Part shown: positions 18,701-22,381 of the stretch, in pieces | Layout: the number at the start of each line of letters is the position of its first letter | How positions within the stretch are numbered: position 1 is the stretch's first letter | Source of the DNA: Hofstenia miamia | Lineage: Eukaryota; Xenacoelomorpha; Acoela | NCBI GenBank assembly: GCA_004352715.1 | Contig: SCFE01000054.1 | Coordinates: forward strand, 274,269-296,649 | Direction of reading: 5' to 3' | Length of the DNA stretch: 22,381 nt | Position numbers and translations under genes: made by a program | Notes under the pieces: generated by a model | Told to the model about the DNA's origin: nothing | Seen by the model: the letters and a program-made list of their open reading frames with translations, nothing else | The model's database searches: none

Positions 18701-19640
18701 TTGGTTGTTGCGCTTTAGCAAAAATTCGCTAATTCCTGCAGCTTCAAAGCACAATGGCATCATGTTTAAAGATGTTGTGAGAACTGGATGTGTGCTTCGC
18801 CGGTATTTACATTACCGAAGTCGTCGACGCTCAGACGTACAGATTAGACATAGTCCACTTGAATCCTTCTTTACGTGGTTACAATAATTTTGGCCACACC
18901 TGAAATTAAGATAGAATTTTTTGGTATAATGTTAATAGTCAACGAATGCATGAAAACGAACTTATATGTCTTTTACAATTACAGAAAGAAATAAATATTT
19001 TAAATTTTGTCACGAGCAATATGAAATGTGAAAATATAGAAAATAAATTGCTTATGTTTCATTTTAAAAAATTTTTTATGTTGATCTTACCGTGTTTTTG
19101 GTACCTATTCAGTGTTTTCAATTATTTTTAACACTAGAAAGTCCAAAGATTATATATCTTACATTCATGCAATTTTCAGAATTGACGCATTCAAGTAAAA
19201 CTAATAAAGACAAAGCAAATGAAAGAAAAGTGTCAGAAGAACAAAATAGGCGGTTTTTCTATTTAAATTCTCATTACATGAGGCATTACAAATTCATTTA
19301 AGATGTGCAAAGAGGTCAAATTTGACCGCTTTGACTTTCTAGTGCTAAACTTCCTAATCAAGACACATTTACGGAATAACTTTTGTTTGAAGAAGTATTG
19401 AACGCTTTCAGCCAGACTTGTATTATGTTATAGATGATATGATGTTGTTTTTAGGGCAATATCATTCGCGCCTTTCGTGACTGTGAAGACATTCTATTGA
19501 AATTAATTCCGGCAGCAGATACAGAAAATGGGAAGAAATCGCTGACTGAAGCGTACCAAAAAATCCATAGAGATGTCGTTGCGGCTTCCAGCATTTTTGT
19601 TGAAAAACCAAAGAAAAAATCGCAATCTAAGAAAAAATGA
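4468..19640 (+). CDS. MTR4/SKI2-like DExH-box RNA helicase, whole gene model (5' end incomplete)
   Basis: Proposed join: 4468-4504, 4548-4600, 5335-5371, 5413-5477, 6310-6346, 6389-6429, [assembly gap], 9683-9722, 9793-9857, 10490-10570, 11206-11465, 13322-13536, 14638-16283, 16325-16461, 19455-19640. Every junction is GT-AG and keeps one open frame of about 965 codons. Proteins of this family are ATP-dependent 3'-5' RNA helicases that feed RNA to the exosome, MTR4 in the nucleus and SKI2 in the cytoplasm. The MTR4 side is favoured by HEVA before the core, SFxxFQ after the winged helix and a C-terminus ending in DVVAASSIFV. Seen directly: helicase motifs I, II, V and VI. Odd points are the missing arch domain, a degenerate motif III, an extra lysine-rich tail and a micro-exon-encoded N-terminal tail. 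The initiator Met and promoter were not found. The helicase exons are secure; the micro-exons are inferred from phase and splice sites. Confidence 0.82.
4548..4600 (+). CDS. Micro-exon B0 (53 nt), RGGG-containing
   Basis: The acceptor is TTTACTTTAG and the donor a consensus GTAAGT at 4601. The exon is 1+51+1 nt, so with A0 it makes a 90-nt (30-codon) frame-neutral pair. It encodes FQHHKKNNKRGGGRYSS, a basic RG-rich stretch of the kind that contacts RNA non-specifically (inference). An earlier donor after GGAAG (GTACTC) would break the phase to the next exon, so the later one is preferred. Confidence 0.5.
5335..5371 (+). CDS. Micro-exon A1 (37 nt)
   Basis: The acceptor is AAAAATTTAG at 5325-5334 and the donor GTAAAT at 5372. 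Phase is 2+33+2, encoding TNSVCTDSDDS and then a shared Arg. The last 18 nt (GATAGTGACGATAGCAGGT) match the exon at 6310 almost base for base across the splice donor, so the two are duplicates. It pairs with 5413-5477 through a 41-nt intron. Confidence 0.58.
5413..5477 (+). CDS. Micro-exon B1 (65 nt), Arg/Gln/Asn-rich
   Basis: The acceptor is AATATCTTAG and the donor GTAAGT at 5478. Phase is 1+63+1, encoding SQSDRLVQNR then NTVRGRSQPQR with no stop. It begins with ATCTCAAA, as does the exon at 6389, and shares the AAGAGGACGAA core coding RGR. Pair A1+B1 is 102 nt (34 codons). Confidence 0.58.
5571..6190. repeat. Foldback/MITE-like inverted repeat in a helicase intron
   Basis: The arm 5571-5802 is repeated in inverted orientation at about 5957-6190 with roughly 90% identity by eye, around a ~150 bp centre. 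Shared landmarks are TTGTTTTA.TGTTACTTACT at the outer ends, GGCGTACGAAAATTGATTTC, GCGTGCTATCTTAATACATG and CCGTCAAGAAATC. The right arm starts with a second small hairpin (5938-6000). There is no coding capacity, which fits a non-autonomous DNA element. It fills most of the intron between exon pairs A1B1 and A2B2. Confidence 0.85.
6310..6346 (+). CDS. Micro-exon A2 (37 nt), duplicate of A1
   Basis: The acceptor is GAGTGTTTAG and the donor GTATGT at 6347. It is the same length and phase (2+33+2) as the exon at 5335 and encodes SRKSYSDRDDS and a shared Arg. The conserved 3' half (GATAGGGACGATAGCAGGTA) supports descent from the same ancestral exon. A 42-nt intron separates it from 6389. Confidence 0.58.
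6389..6429 (+). CDS. Micro-exon B2 (41 nt), duplicate of B1 with internal deletion
   Basis: The acceptor is AAATCCTAG and the donor GTAAGT at 6430. Phase is 1+39+1, encoding SQNTGRGRIQTQK. Relative to B1 it lacks 24 nt (8 codons) between ATCTCAAA and AGAGGACGAA, and stays in frame. A2+B2 is 78 nt (26 codons). Its leftover base C can join the exon at 9683 (giving Leu) or any unseen exon in the gap. Confidence 0.58.
6834..7697. other. Assembly gap (864 N)
   Basis: Unresolved bases between a TA run and the start of the retrotransposon copy. It lies inside the helicase micro-exon array, so missing exons or more retrotransposon sequence may be hidden. The long frame read across it on the minus strand is meaningless. 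Confidence 1.
7698..8501 (+). mobile_element. Non-LTR retrotransposon 3' end, copy 2 (5'-truncated)
   Basis: It begins at the edge of the assembly gap with AATAAAATTAATAATAATAA, carries an intact 3' part of the ORF (7721-8437), a short 3' UTR and an (AAT)n tail at 8486-8501. An A+T-rich simple-repeat tail is typical of target-primed insertion. It lies in sense orientation inside the helicase intron between 6429 and 9683. Confidence 0.8.
7721..8437 (+). pseudogene. C-terminal RT-ORF fragment: CCHC-like motif plus restriction-like endonuclease
   Basis: It is open for 238 codons from the truncation point, with no true start codon. Early residues WLNKARLKRETEAV and AIRTN are typical of this element class. 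The zinc-binding motif reads S-x2-C-x7-H-x4-C: the first Cys is Ser (AGT at the SRLC position), although another Cys lies four residues before it. The endonuclease core is present: RRPDIVVVDK, then VIDIAVPKD, then DEYRELAEEI, i.e. the PD...D arrangement with the downstream Y-x-x-L helix. VVPVVVGALG and ALLGTARVLRKA close the protein. In a full element this domain nicks target DNA to prime reverse transcription. The RT domain is missing or lies in the gap. Confidence 0.8.
8502..9682. other. Intron sequence with purine-rich repeat matter and a weak coding-like stretch
   Basis: From 8502 to about 8960 the plus strand is strikingly purine-rich, continuing the bias of the retrotransposon before it, and may be a second degenerate element. 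At about 9010-9238 there is an open plus-strand stretch reading NEGICSFEQAIAQLF and later FLSIAALTRKGYFVH. It has no ATG start (the frame opens with TTG). Its E-G-x-C-x-F pattern is faintly like an OTU protease active site, which is speculative. Nothing else was found. Confidence 0.35.
9683..9722 (+). CDS. Micro-exon A3 (40 nt)
   Basis: The acceptor is TATAATTTTAG and the donor GTAATT at 9723. Phase is 2+36+2, encoding SGSQMQGYEHTK and a shared Ser. It keeps the A-type phase but is one codon longer than the others. The 70-nt intron to 9793 contains a (TA)n run. Confidence 0.55.
9747..9774. repeat. (TA)n microsatellite inside a 70-bp intron
   Basis: A short TA run between exons A3 and B3. Length change here would alter the intron but not the coding sequence. 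Confidence 0.9.
9793..9857 (+). CDS. Micro-exon B3 (65 nt), Asn/Ser/Arg-Gly-rich
   Basis: The acceptor is TTCTTGTTTAG and the donor GTACGT at 9858. It is exactly the length and phase (1+63+1) of B1 and encodes NSGNDNNRSDR then SARGRGNHSH, with the RGRG core at the same place as RGR in B1 and B2. The next in-phase exon starts at 10490. Confidence 0.6.
10490..10570 (+). CDS. 81-nt exon ending the low-complexity tail
   Basis: The acceptor is CCTATTTTAG and the donor GCAG/GTTAGT at 10571. Phase is 2+78+1, encoding TSARGANNGNKKHS then TPMSNSKNIQEA. Its boundary phases and length equal those of one complete A+B pair, so it may be a pair that lost its short intron (inference). It joins 11206 through a shared Gly codon (G|GC). 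Confidence 0.6.
10702..10740 (+). CDS. Candidate 39-nt cassette exon
   Basis: The acceptor is GAGCAATTTAG and the donor GTAGTG. Phase is 2+36+1, so it could be included or skipped between 10570 and 11206 without shifting frame, adding GDPSKFNGSSKD. The donor is only moderate, and an upstream AG would give a stop. Phase fits by chance about one time in three, so this stays tentative. Confidence 0.3.
11206..11465 (+). CDS. Helicase exon with N-terminal region just before the core
   Basis: The acceptor is CTAACTTTTAG and the donor GTAAGG at 11466. The exon is 2+258 nt, ending in phase 0. It begins YADLALSDKRM, is lysine-rich early (RLSKKKPKATLPKEG) and ends near YVHEVAYFGNEP. HEVA recalls the conserved HEVA just before the MTR4 helicase core. 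The ATG at 11238 is in frame and could serve as a start for a shorter product, but the frame is open back to the acceptor and joins 10570 in phase. An in-frame TAA at 11196-11198 lies in the intron, showing that the exon does not extend upstream. Confidence 0.8.
11466..13321 (+). other. Helicase intron (1856 bp)
   Basis: GTAAGG donor to TTTTAG acceptor. It is AT-rich with no exon needed by the protein, since HEVA...SND joins ISI...HPYQMEAL directly as in related helicases. No repeat was recognised. Confidence 0.7.
13322..13536 (+). CDS. Helicase exon with Q-like region, motif I (Walker A) and motif Ia
   Basis: The acceptor is TATAATTTTAG and the donor AAG/GTTTTT at 13537. It runs 71 codons plus 2 nt from phase 0. 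Visible are HPYQMEAL (family FQxEA element), the ATP-binding APTSAGKT at 13439-13462 and FYTSPIKAL (motif Ia), which is split by the intron: AG|T restores ALSNQKF, the family consensus. That exact restoration of a conserved motif across 1.1 kb is the best evidence for this splice junction. Translation and family match are clear. Confidence 0.92.
13580..14120. repeat. Degenerate DNA-transposon-like sequence (ACCGCGGTT words)
   Basis: Two diverged direct copies of a ~50 bp block starting TAAACCGAA and holding AAACCGCGGTT begin at 13611 and 13908. AACCGAAC/ACCGCGGTT-rich sequence of this kind is common in old hAT-type non-autonomous elements (weak assignment). The open frames here do not resemble proteins. 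Confidence 0.4.
14191..14388. repeat. Tandem duplication of a 99-bp unit
   Basis: Copies 14191-14289 and 14290-14388 share AAGAAATTGAATTTCTT, ATATCCAGATA.AAAAGCGG and TGTAAAACCAGTGGCAGCAA, with only a handful of differences. It is non-coding, within the intron that splits helicase motif Ia. Confidence 0.9.
14638..16283 (+). CDS. Main helicase exon: RecA1 to helical bundle
   Basis: It runs from the acceptor TGTTTAG to the donor GTGAGT at 16284 (1+1644+1 nt). In order: TGDAS (motif Ib region), MTTEIL, motif II DEFH at 14819-14830, motif III as LTTN at 14909-14920 (family usually SAT), VIVFCF (motif IV), GMAIHHSGL, motif V FATDTFSTGVNMP near 15518-15556, motif VI HMAGRAGRR at 15635-15661, a winged-helix region, then SFLAFQ at 15854-15871. 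Only nine codons later LQVLNRMR begins the helical bundle, so the ~250-residue arch seen in MTR4 is absent. A CxxCx6CxC cluster lies at 16232-16270. The ATG at 14630 sits in the intron over the acceptor and is not the start. Confidence 0.93.
16284..16324 (+). other. 41-bp intron
   Basis: GTGAGT...ATTTAG, 41 nt, between two exons of the helicase C-terminal domain. Reading through it meets an in-frame TAG at 16322-16324, whereas removing it joins QLR to LKDFAP in frame. The length matches the introns at 5372-5412 (41), 6347-6388 (42) and 4505-4547 (43). Confidence 0.82.
16325..16461 (+). CDS. Helicase C-terminal exon (helical bundle)
   Basis: The acceptor is CATAATTTAG and the donor GAG/GTATGC at 16462. 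It is 2+135 nt, ending in phase 0, and encodes DFAPTGAHCLSLVKAAESWM then NGKSFTEVYGIAN and SRHPIFE. The W-x-x-G-x-x-F pattern, followed after the next junction by a GNIIR element, matches the MTR4/SKI2 ending (family W..G..F ... EG.IIR). Confidence 0.88.
16462..19454 (+). other. Last helicase intron (2993 bp)
   Basis: GTATGC donor to GTTTTTAG acceptor. It holds two (TA)n runs and a GC-richer stretch at about 16880-17010 of unknown origin. Another lies at 18690-18890, with a small palindrome (CGGTATTTACATTACCG near 18801). Open frames in these stretches match nothing I know. No exon is required between IFE and GNIIR. Confidence 0.65.
17398..17421. repeat. Short (TA)n tract
   Basis: TA dinucleotides within the last helicase intron; a second, shorter run lies at about 16818-16832. 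Confidence 0.9.
19455..19640 (+). CDS. Helicase last exon, stop codon and basic tail
   Basis: The acceptor is GTTTTTAG at 19447-19454; the exon is 62 codons with TGA at 19638-19640. It encodes GNIIRAFRDCEDILLKL, then SLTEAYQKIHRDVVAASSIFV, matching the family's last helix, where these proteins normally end. Here a tail EKPKKKSQSKKK follows, lysine-rich and possibly a nuclear localisation or RNA-binding signal (inference). Phase 0 fits the exon ending at 16461 across a ~3 kb intron. Confidence 0.87.
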   Translation, partial: GNIIRAFRDCEDILLKLIPAADTENGKKSLTEAYQKIHRDVVAASSIFVEKPKKKSQSKKK

Positions 19641-20564
19641 ACTTTATTCTGTGCCAAGTACAAACTTTCAATTTGTCAAATTGCATGTATGCAAATGGAG
19701 TGATGCATTGTCTTGCTATTAGTCATCAATATGATTGTAGAAGATGAGCAATATCTTAATCATTGAACAATCGCTAGAATACATACATGTATACATGTAT
19801 GTGCAAAACGAATTTATTTATAAAGTCAAGTTTGCTTTTAATTGATAAATGTTGCTCCATAATGTTTTTTGTAGTTAATCGATAATTATAATAATATTTC
19901 TTTAAACATTTCTCAACTATAGAACAACAAAGATTCCACAAAAATTTAATCAATGTACATTGTTTGAAAGTTTTTGATTATTTTTAAATCTCCGGTAATT
20001 CTAACTGGATTCAGGAACAAAAACTGAATTTCAAAACTGAGTTATCAAAGCTTAAAATTTTTTCGATATTTTAAGCCTCGCAGTAGTATCATTATCGATA
20101 TATGTGTATTTATAGTTCAGACATGGACCAAAAATATAGGCTCAAGCCAAGTGTTTATTTAGCCTGGGCAGGGTTCCGATGGGTTCGGAGTTTCCTGTCT
20201 CAGCCCCCATTGGGAAATTATCACAAAGGTGTCAGTTTCCCTAAATCTAATAAATAAATAGATATAGGGGGAACCAAAAGTGGCATTGTCGTTTTTTACT
20301 GGTTTTAATTGCAAACTTATAACTTGAAATCTGCATGTTTGACATACAAATTGGACCGTGGATCACTCCCTTTAGATTTGCTGAATTTTTTGGGGTCATT
20401 AAGAGTCTTGAAAGCACACTTGATTTGTTAGTTTAAGATTTAGAAATACGTGCCTGAGATATTTTTGAGAATAGTTGCGATATTTAAAATGGAAACTAAT
20501 ATATTTTTCCAGTGTAAAAGTCTTGTTAAGTTCATTAGACGCTTCAAAATCATCATAATAGTAA

Positions 20565-20630
<66 letters not shown>

Positions 20631-21300
20631 GAAATGAAAATGAAATAAACAAAAATAAAATGAAATTAAACAGCGCCATATCAAAAAGTAGAATTTCTAG
20701 TACTTGCTGATATTGATTGATTATAAAGTGAAGTACAAAAAGGAATAAATTAATTTATGCGTCAAGTGGTCTTACATTTTGGGTTTATTAGTGGACCATG
20801 AGATGTTCTATTAGGCATACTTAAGTGAAGAGGATGGTGTGTATTTTGTACAGCGTTTTAAAATGTTTTAATGCAATTTCTTCACTACGAGATTTAATTA
20901 ATATTAATGATTTTGAATTTGGAAAATACATTATTTTTTCAGCACGTCTACAAATTGTTTCAATTTTCTTGTTAGATGGATTGGTAATGACACAAATACT
21001 TCGCACGCAATTTTGTCTTTATGACATTAATCGGGTTAAGCTTGGATTGTTCACAGTATTTGTCATGTGAATTTGCTTCCATTTTCACTTTTTGAGCTAC
21101 AAGCAGTGTTTTGCGGTTTGGCCACGACTGTGGTTTGGTCGGGCCACAGATTAAATTTTGAAATCACTATTTTTAGTGGCCTTAGGCTTAAGTCTTACTT
21201 AAATTTGCAAACTGAATATATATATAATATGTATATATTGCAAGATTATTTGACTCGATAATCGACAGTATAATTATGGTCGATAATGTGTCTCATTTAA
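19641..21300. other. 3' flank of the helicase gene, repeat-rich intergenic
   Basis: No gene was recognised. AATAAA occurs at about 20250, rather far for the helicase poly(A) site, and no nearer canonical signal was seen. 20150-20450 is somewhat GC-richer and repeat-like. A small imperfect hairpin, TGGCCACGAC...GTCGGGCCA, lies near 21120-21147, with CAGTG at 21104 that could be a hAT-type end. Confidence 0.4.
20565..20630. repeat. (ATT)n microsatellite
   Basis: About 22 uninterrupted ATT units downstream of the helicase gene. Poly-Leu and poly-Asn frames across it are artefacts. Confidence 0.97.
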
Positions 21301-21319
21301 ATATGTAAACAAAGTGCAG

Positions 21320-21960
21320 AACAAAAGTGTAACTCGATGAATTACTAGTGATTAACAAGTACTACCCGTTATTTATGCACAAATGTAATTTTGTAGAGAA
21401 TTGTTTAGTGAAAGTTTAGCTTCCTGGTTCATCTCCGCGAATTTGTGCAATGGACTGAGAACTATTTACATAGTAGGCACTTTCAATTAGTTTTTGAGAA
21501 TCGCTATTGTAATTTATTCAAAACATCGTCTGAACTTCCTCAAGATTCAATATTGTGGCTTCTACATTTTTCTTTATATCTAATGGATCTTTCATGCTCA
21601 CACGAAGAGAATGTAATTGTGAAGTACGCAAATGATATTACTGTCATTACTCAGATTTTTAATAATAATAATATGGTGATTAATGTTAAAAAATCGACAA
21701 TGATTATAATTGGAAAAAATCATATAAATATGACAGATTTTTCATTATCGCAGCATTATCAAATCATATTTCTGGGTTTGGATTCGTCGTTAAAATGGAA
21801 CCCGCACATCGCCTGAATTACTCGTGCAGTATCTAGATGCCTCCAAATATTGCGTAGTCTTAGGGATTTAAACATGAGCCCTTCTCAATAAAATATAATT
21901 CACTATTTAACGATGGAGTCTGTACTTATGTATGCCTGTCATTACCTAATTATAATAAGA
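21320..21960 (+). mobile_element. Degenerate non-LTR reverse transcriptase fragment
   Basis: The open frame 21445-21816 (no ATG; first codon GTG) shows RT features in order: WTENYLHSRHFQLVF, LPQDSILWLLHFSLYLMDL (family xxPQGSxLxPLLFxLYxxDL), VKYANDI (family YADD, here YAND) and LGLDSSLKWNPHI. After the stop the thumb-like region continues in frame: RCLQILRSLRDLNMSPSQ, then, after a stop, MESVLMYACHYL. Loss of the second catalytic Asp and internal stops make it inactive. It resembles jockey/CR1-type LINEs; the clade is not settled. Confidence 0.75.
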
Positions 21961-22066
21961 ATCAAACCAAATTTATTGCTTAAACGTATGTAAAAACTAT
22001 AAACTAACACATGACAAAAATATTTACAAAACTAATTACATATGCAATATTAATTAAACGGCAGTT

Positions 22067-22378
22067 TTAAAAGTAATTTGACCATGCGTTGAGTTTATTA
22101 TCTATGCCCAATAACGTTTGCCTACTAAATAGAAATTGTTTTATTTTTTTCTTGAAGTGTTTATAGTTTTTCTCACATTTTCTATCAATACTTAAATCAT
22201 TCCAAGAGATTGAACATTTAAAAGAAAATGAATCTTGACGATTATTGATGCTAAAAAGTGTTTTATTTCTTTTATTGATTTTGATGTAATTATTAAGAAA
22301 ACTTAATGAACTTAATTCATGAATAAATTTGTGAATCATACATAAAGATTGATACTGAATAAAGTAATTCGGGGCCAA
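22067..22378 (-). pseudogene. C-terminal fragment of a non-LTR reverse transcriptase ORF, opposite strand
   Basis: Reading on the minus strand, YQSLCMIHKFIHE, FSFKCSISWNDLS and YKHFKKKIKQFLFS follow the usual ending of LINE RT proteins (F....WN.LP... FK..LK..L). The stop is at 22067-22069 and the fragment runs off the window edge. An AATAAA follows on the same strand at about 21976. It faces the plus-strand RT remnant tail to tail. Confidence 0.6.
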
Positions 22379-22381
22379 AAT

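Overview
This is an AT-rich, intron-rich eukaryotic window, most likely from an invertebrate animal. The evidence is consensus GT-AG introns (several only 41-43 bp), long (TA)n and (ATT)n microsatellites, foldback/MITE-like repeats and pieces of at least two kinds of non-LTR retrotransposon. There are no bacterial operons, Shine-Dalgarno sites, CRISPR arrays or RNA genes that I can recognise. I do not name a species.

One host gene can be built with confidence. It is a plus-strand DExH-box RNA helicase of the MTR4/SKI2 family, running from about 4468 (5' end not found) to a stop at 19638-19640. The conserved part is five exons: 11206-11465, 13322-13536, 14638-16283, 16325-16461 and 19455-19640. 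Their phases all fit, and the joined reading frame carries motif I, DEFH, motif V, motif VI, a winged-helix/helical-bundle region and the family C-terminus. The large arch (KOW) insertion of MTR4 and SKI2 is missing, and motif III reads T-T-N instead of S-A-T.

Upstream, 4468-10570 holds an array of micro-exons in pairs: a 37-40 nt exon followed, after a short intron, by a 41-65 nt exon. Each pair is a multiple of three and enters and leaves in the same phase, so whole pairs could be gained, lost or skipped without shifting the frame. They encode a low-complexity Ser/Asn/Gln/Arg/Gly-rich N-terminal tail. Two neighbouring pairs (5335-5477 and 6310-6429) are clear DNA duplicates and flank a ~620 bp foldback element. 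A run of 864 N (6834-7697) falls inside the array and may hide more pairs.

Layout: 1-3470 has no recognised gene and holds a (TA)n tract, a small MITE (382-591), GAGCCGAGC-rich repeat matter and a long (TA)n tract (2889-3027). 3473-3794 is a truncated retrotransposon 3'-ORF fragment. 4343-10570 is the micro-exon array, interrupted by the foldback, the gap and a second, longer copy of the same retrotransposon (7698-8501). 11206-19640 is the helicase body, with repeat-derived sequence in its introns. 19641-21300 is repeat-rich intergenic DNA with a (ATT)n tract. 21300-22381 holds two non-LTR reverse transcriptase remnants lying tail to tail.
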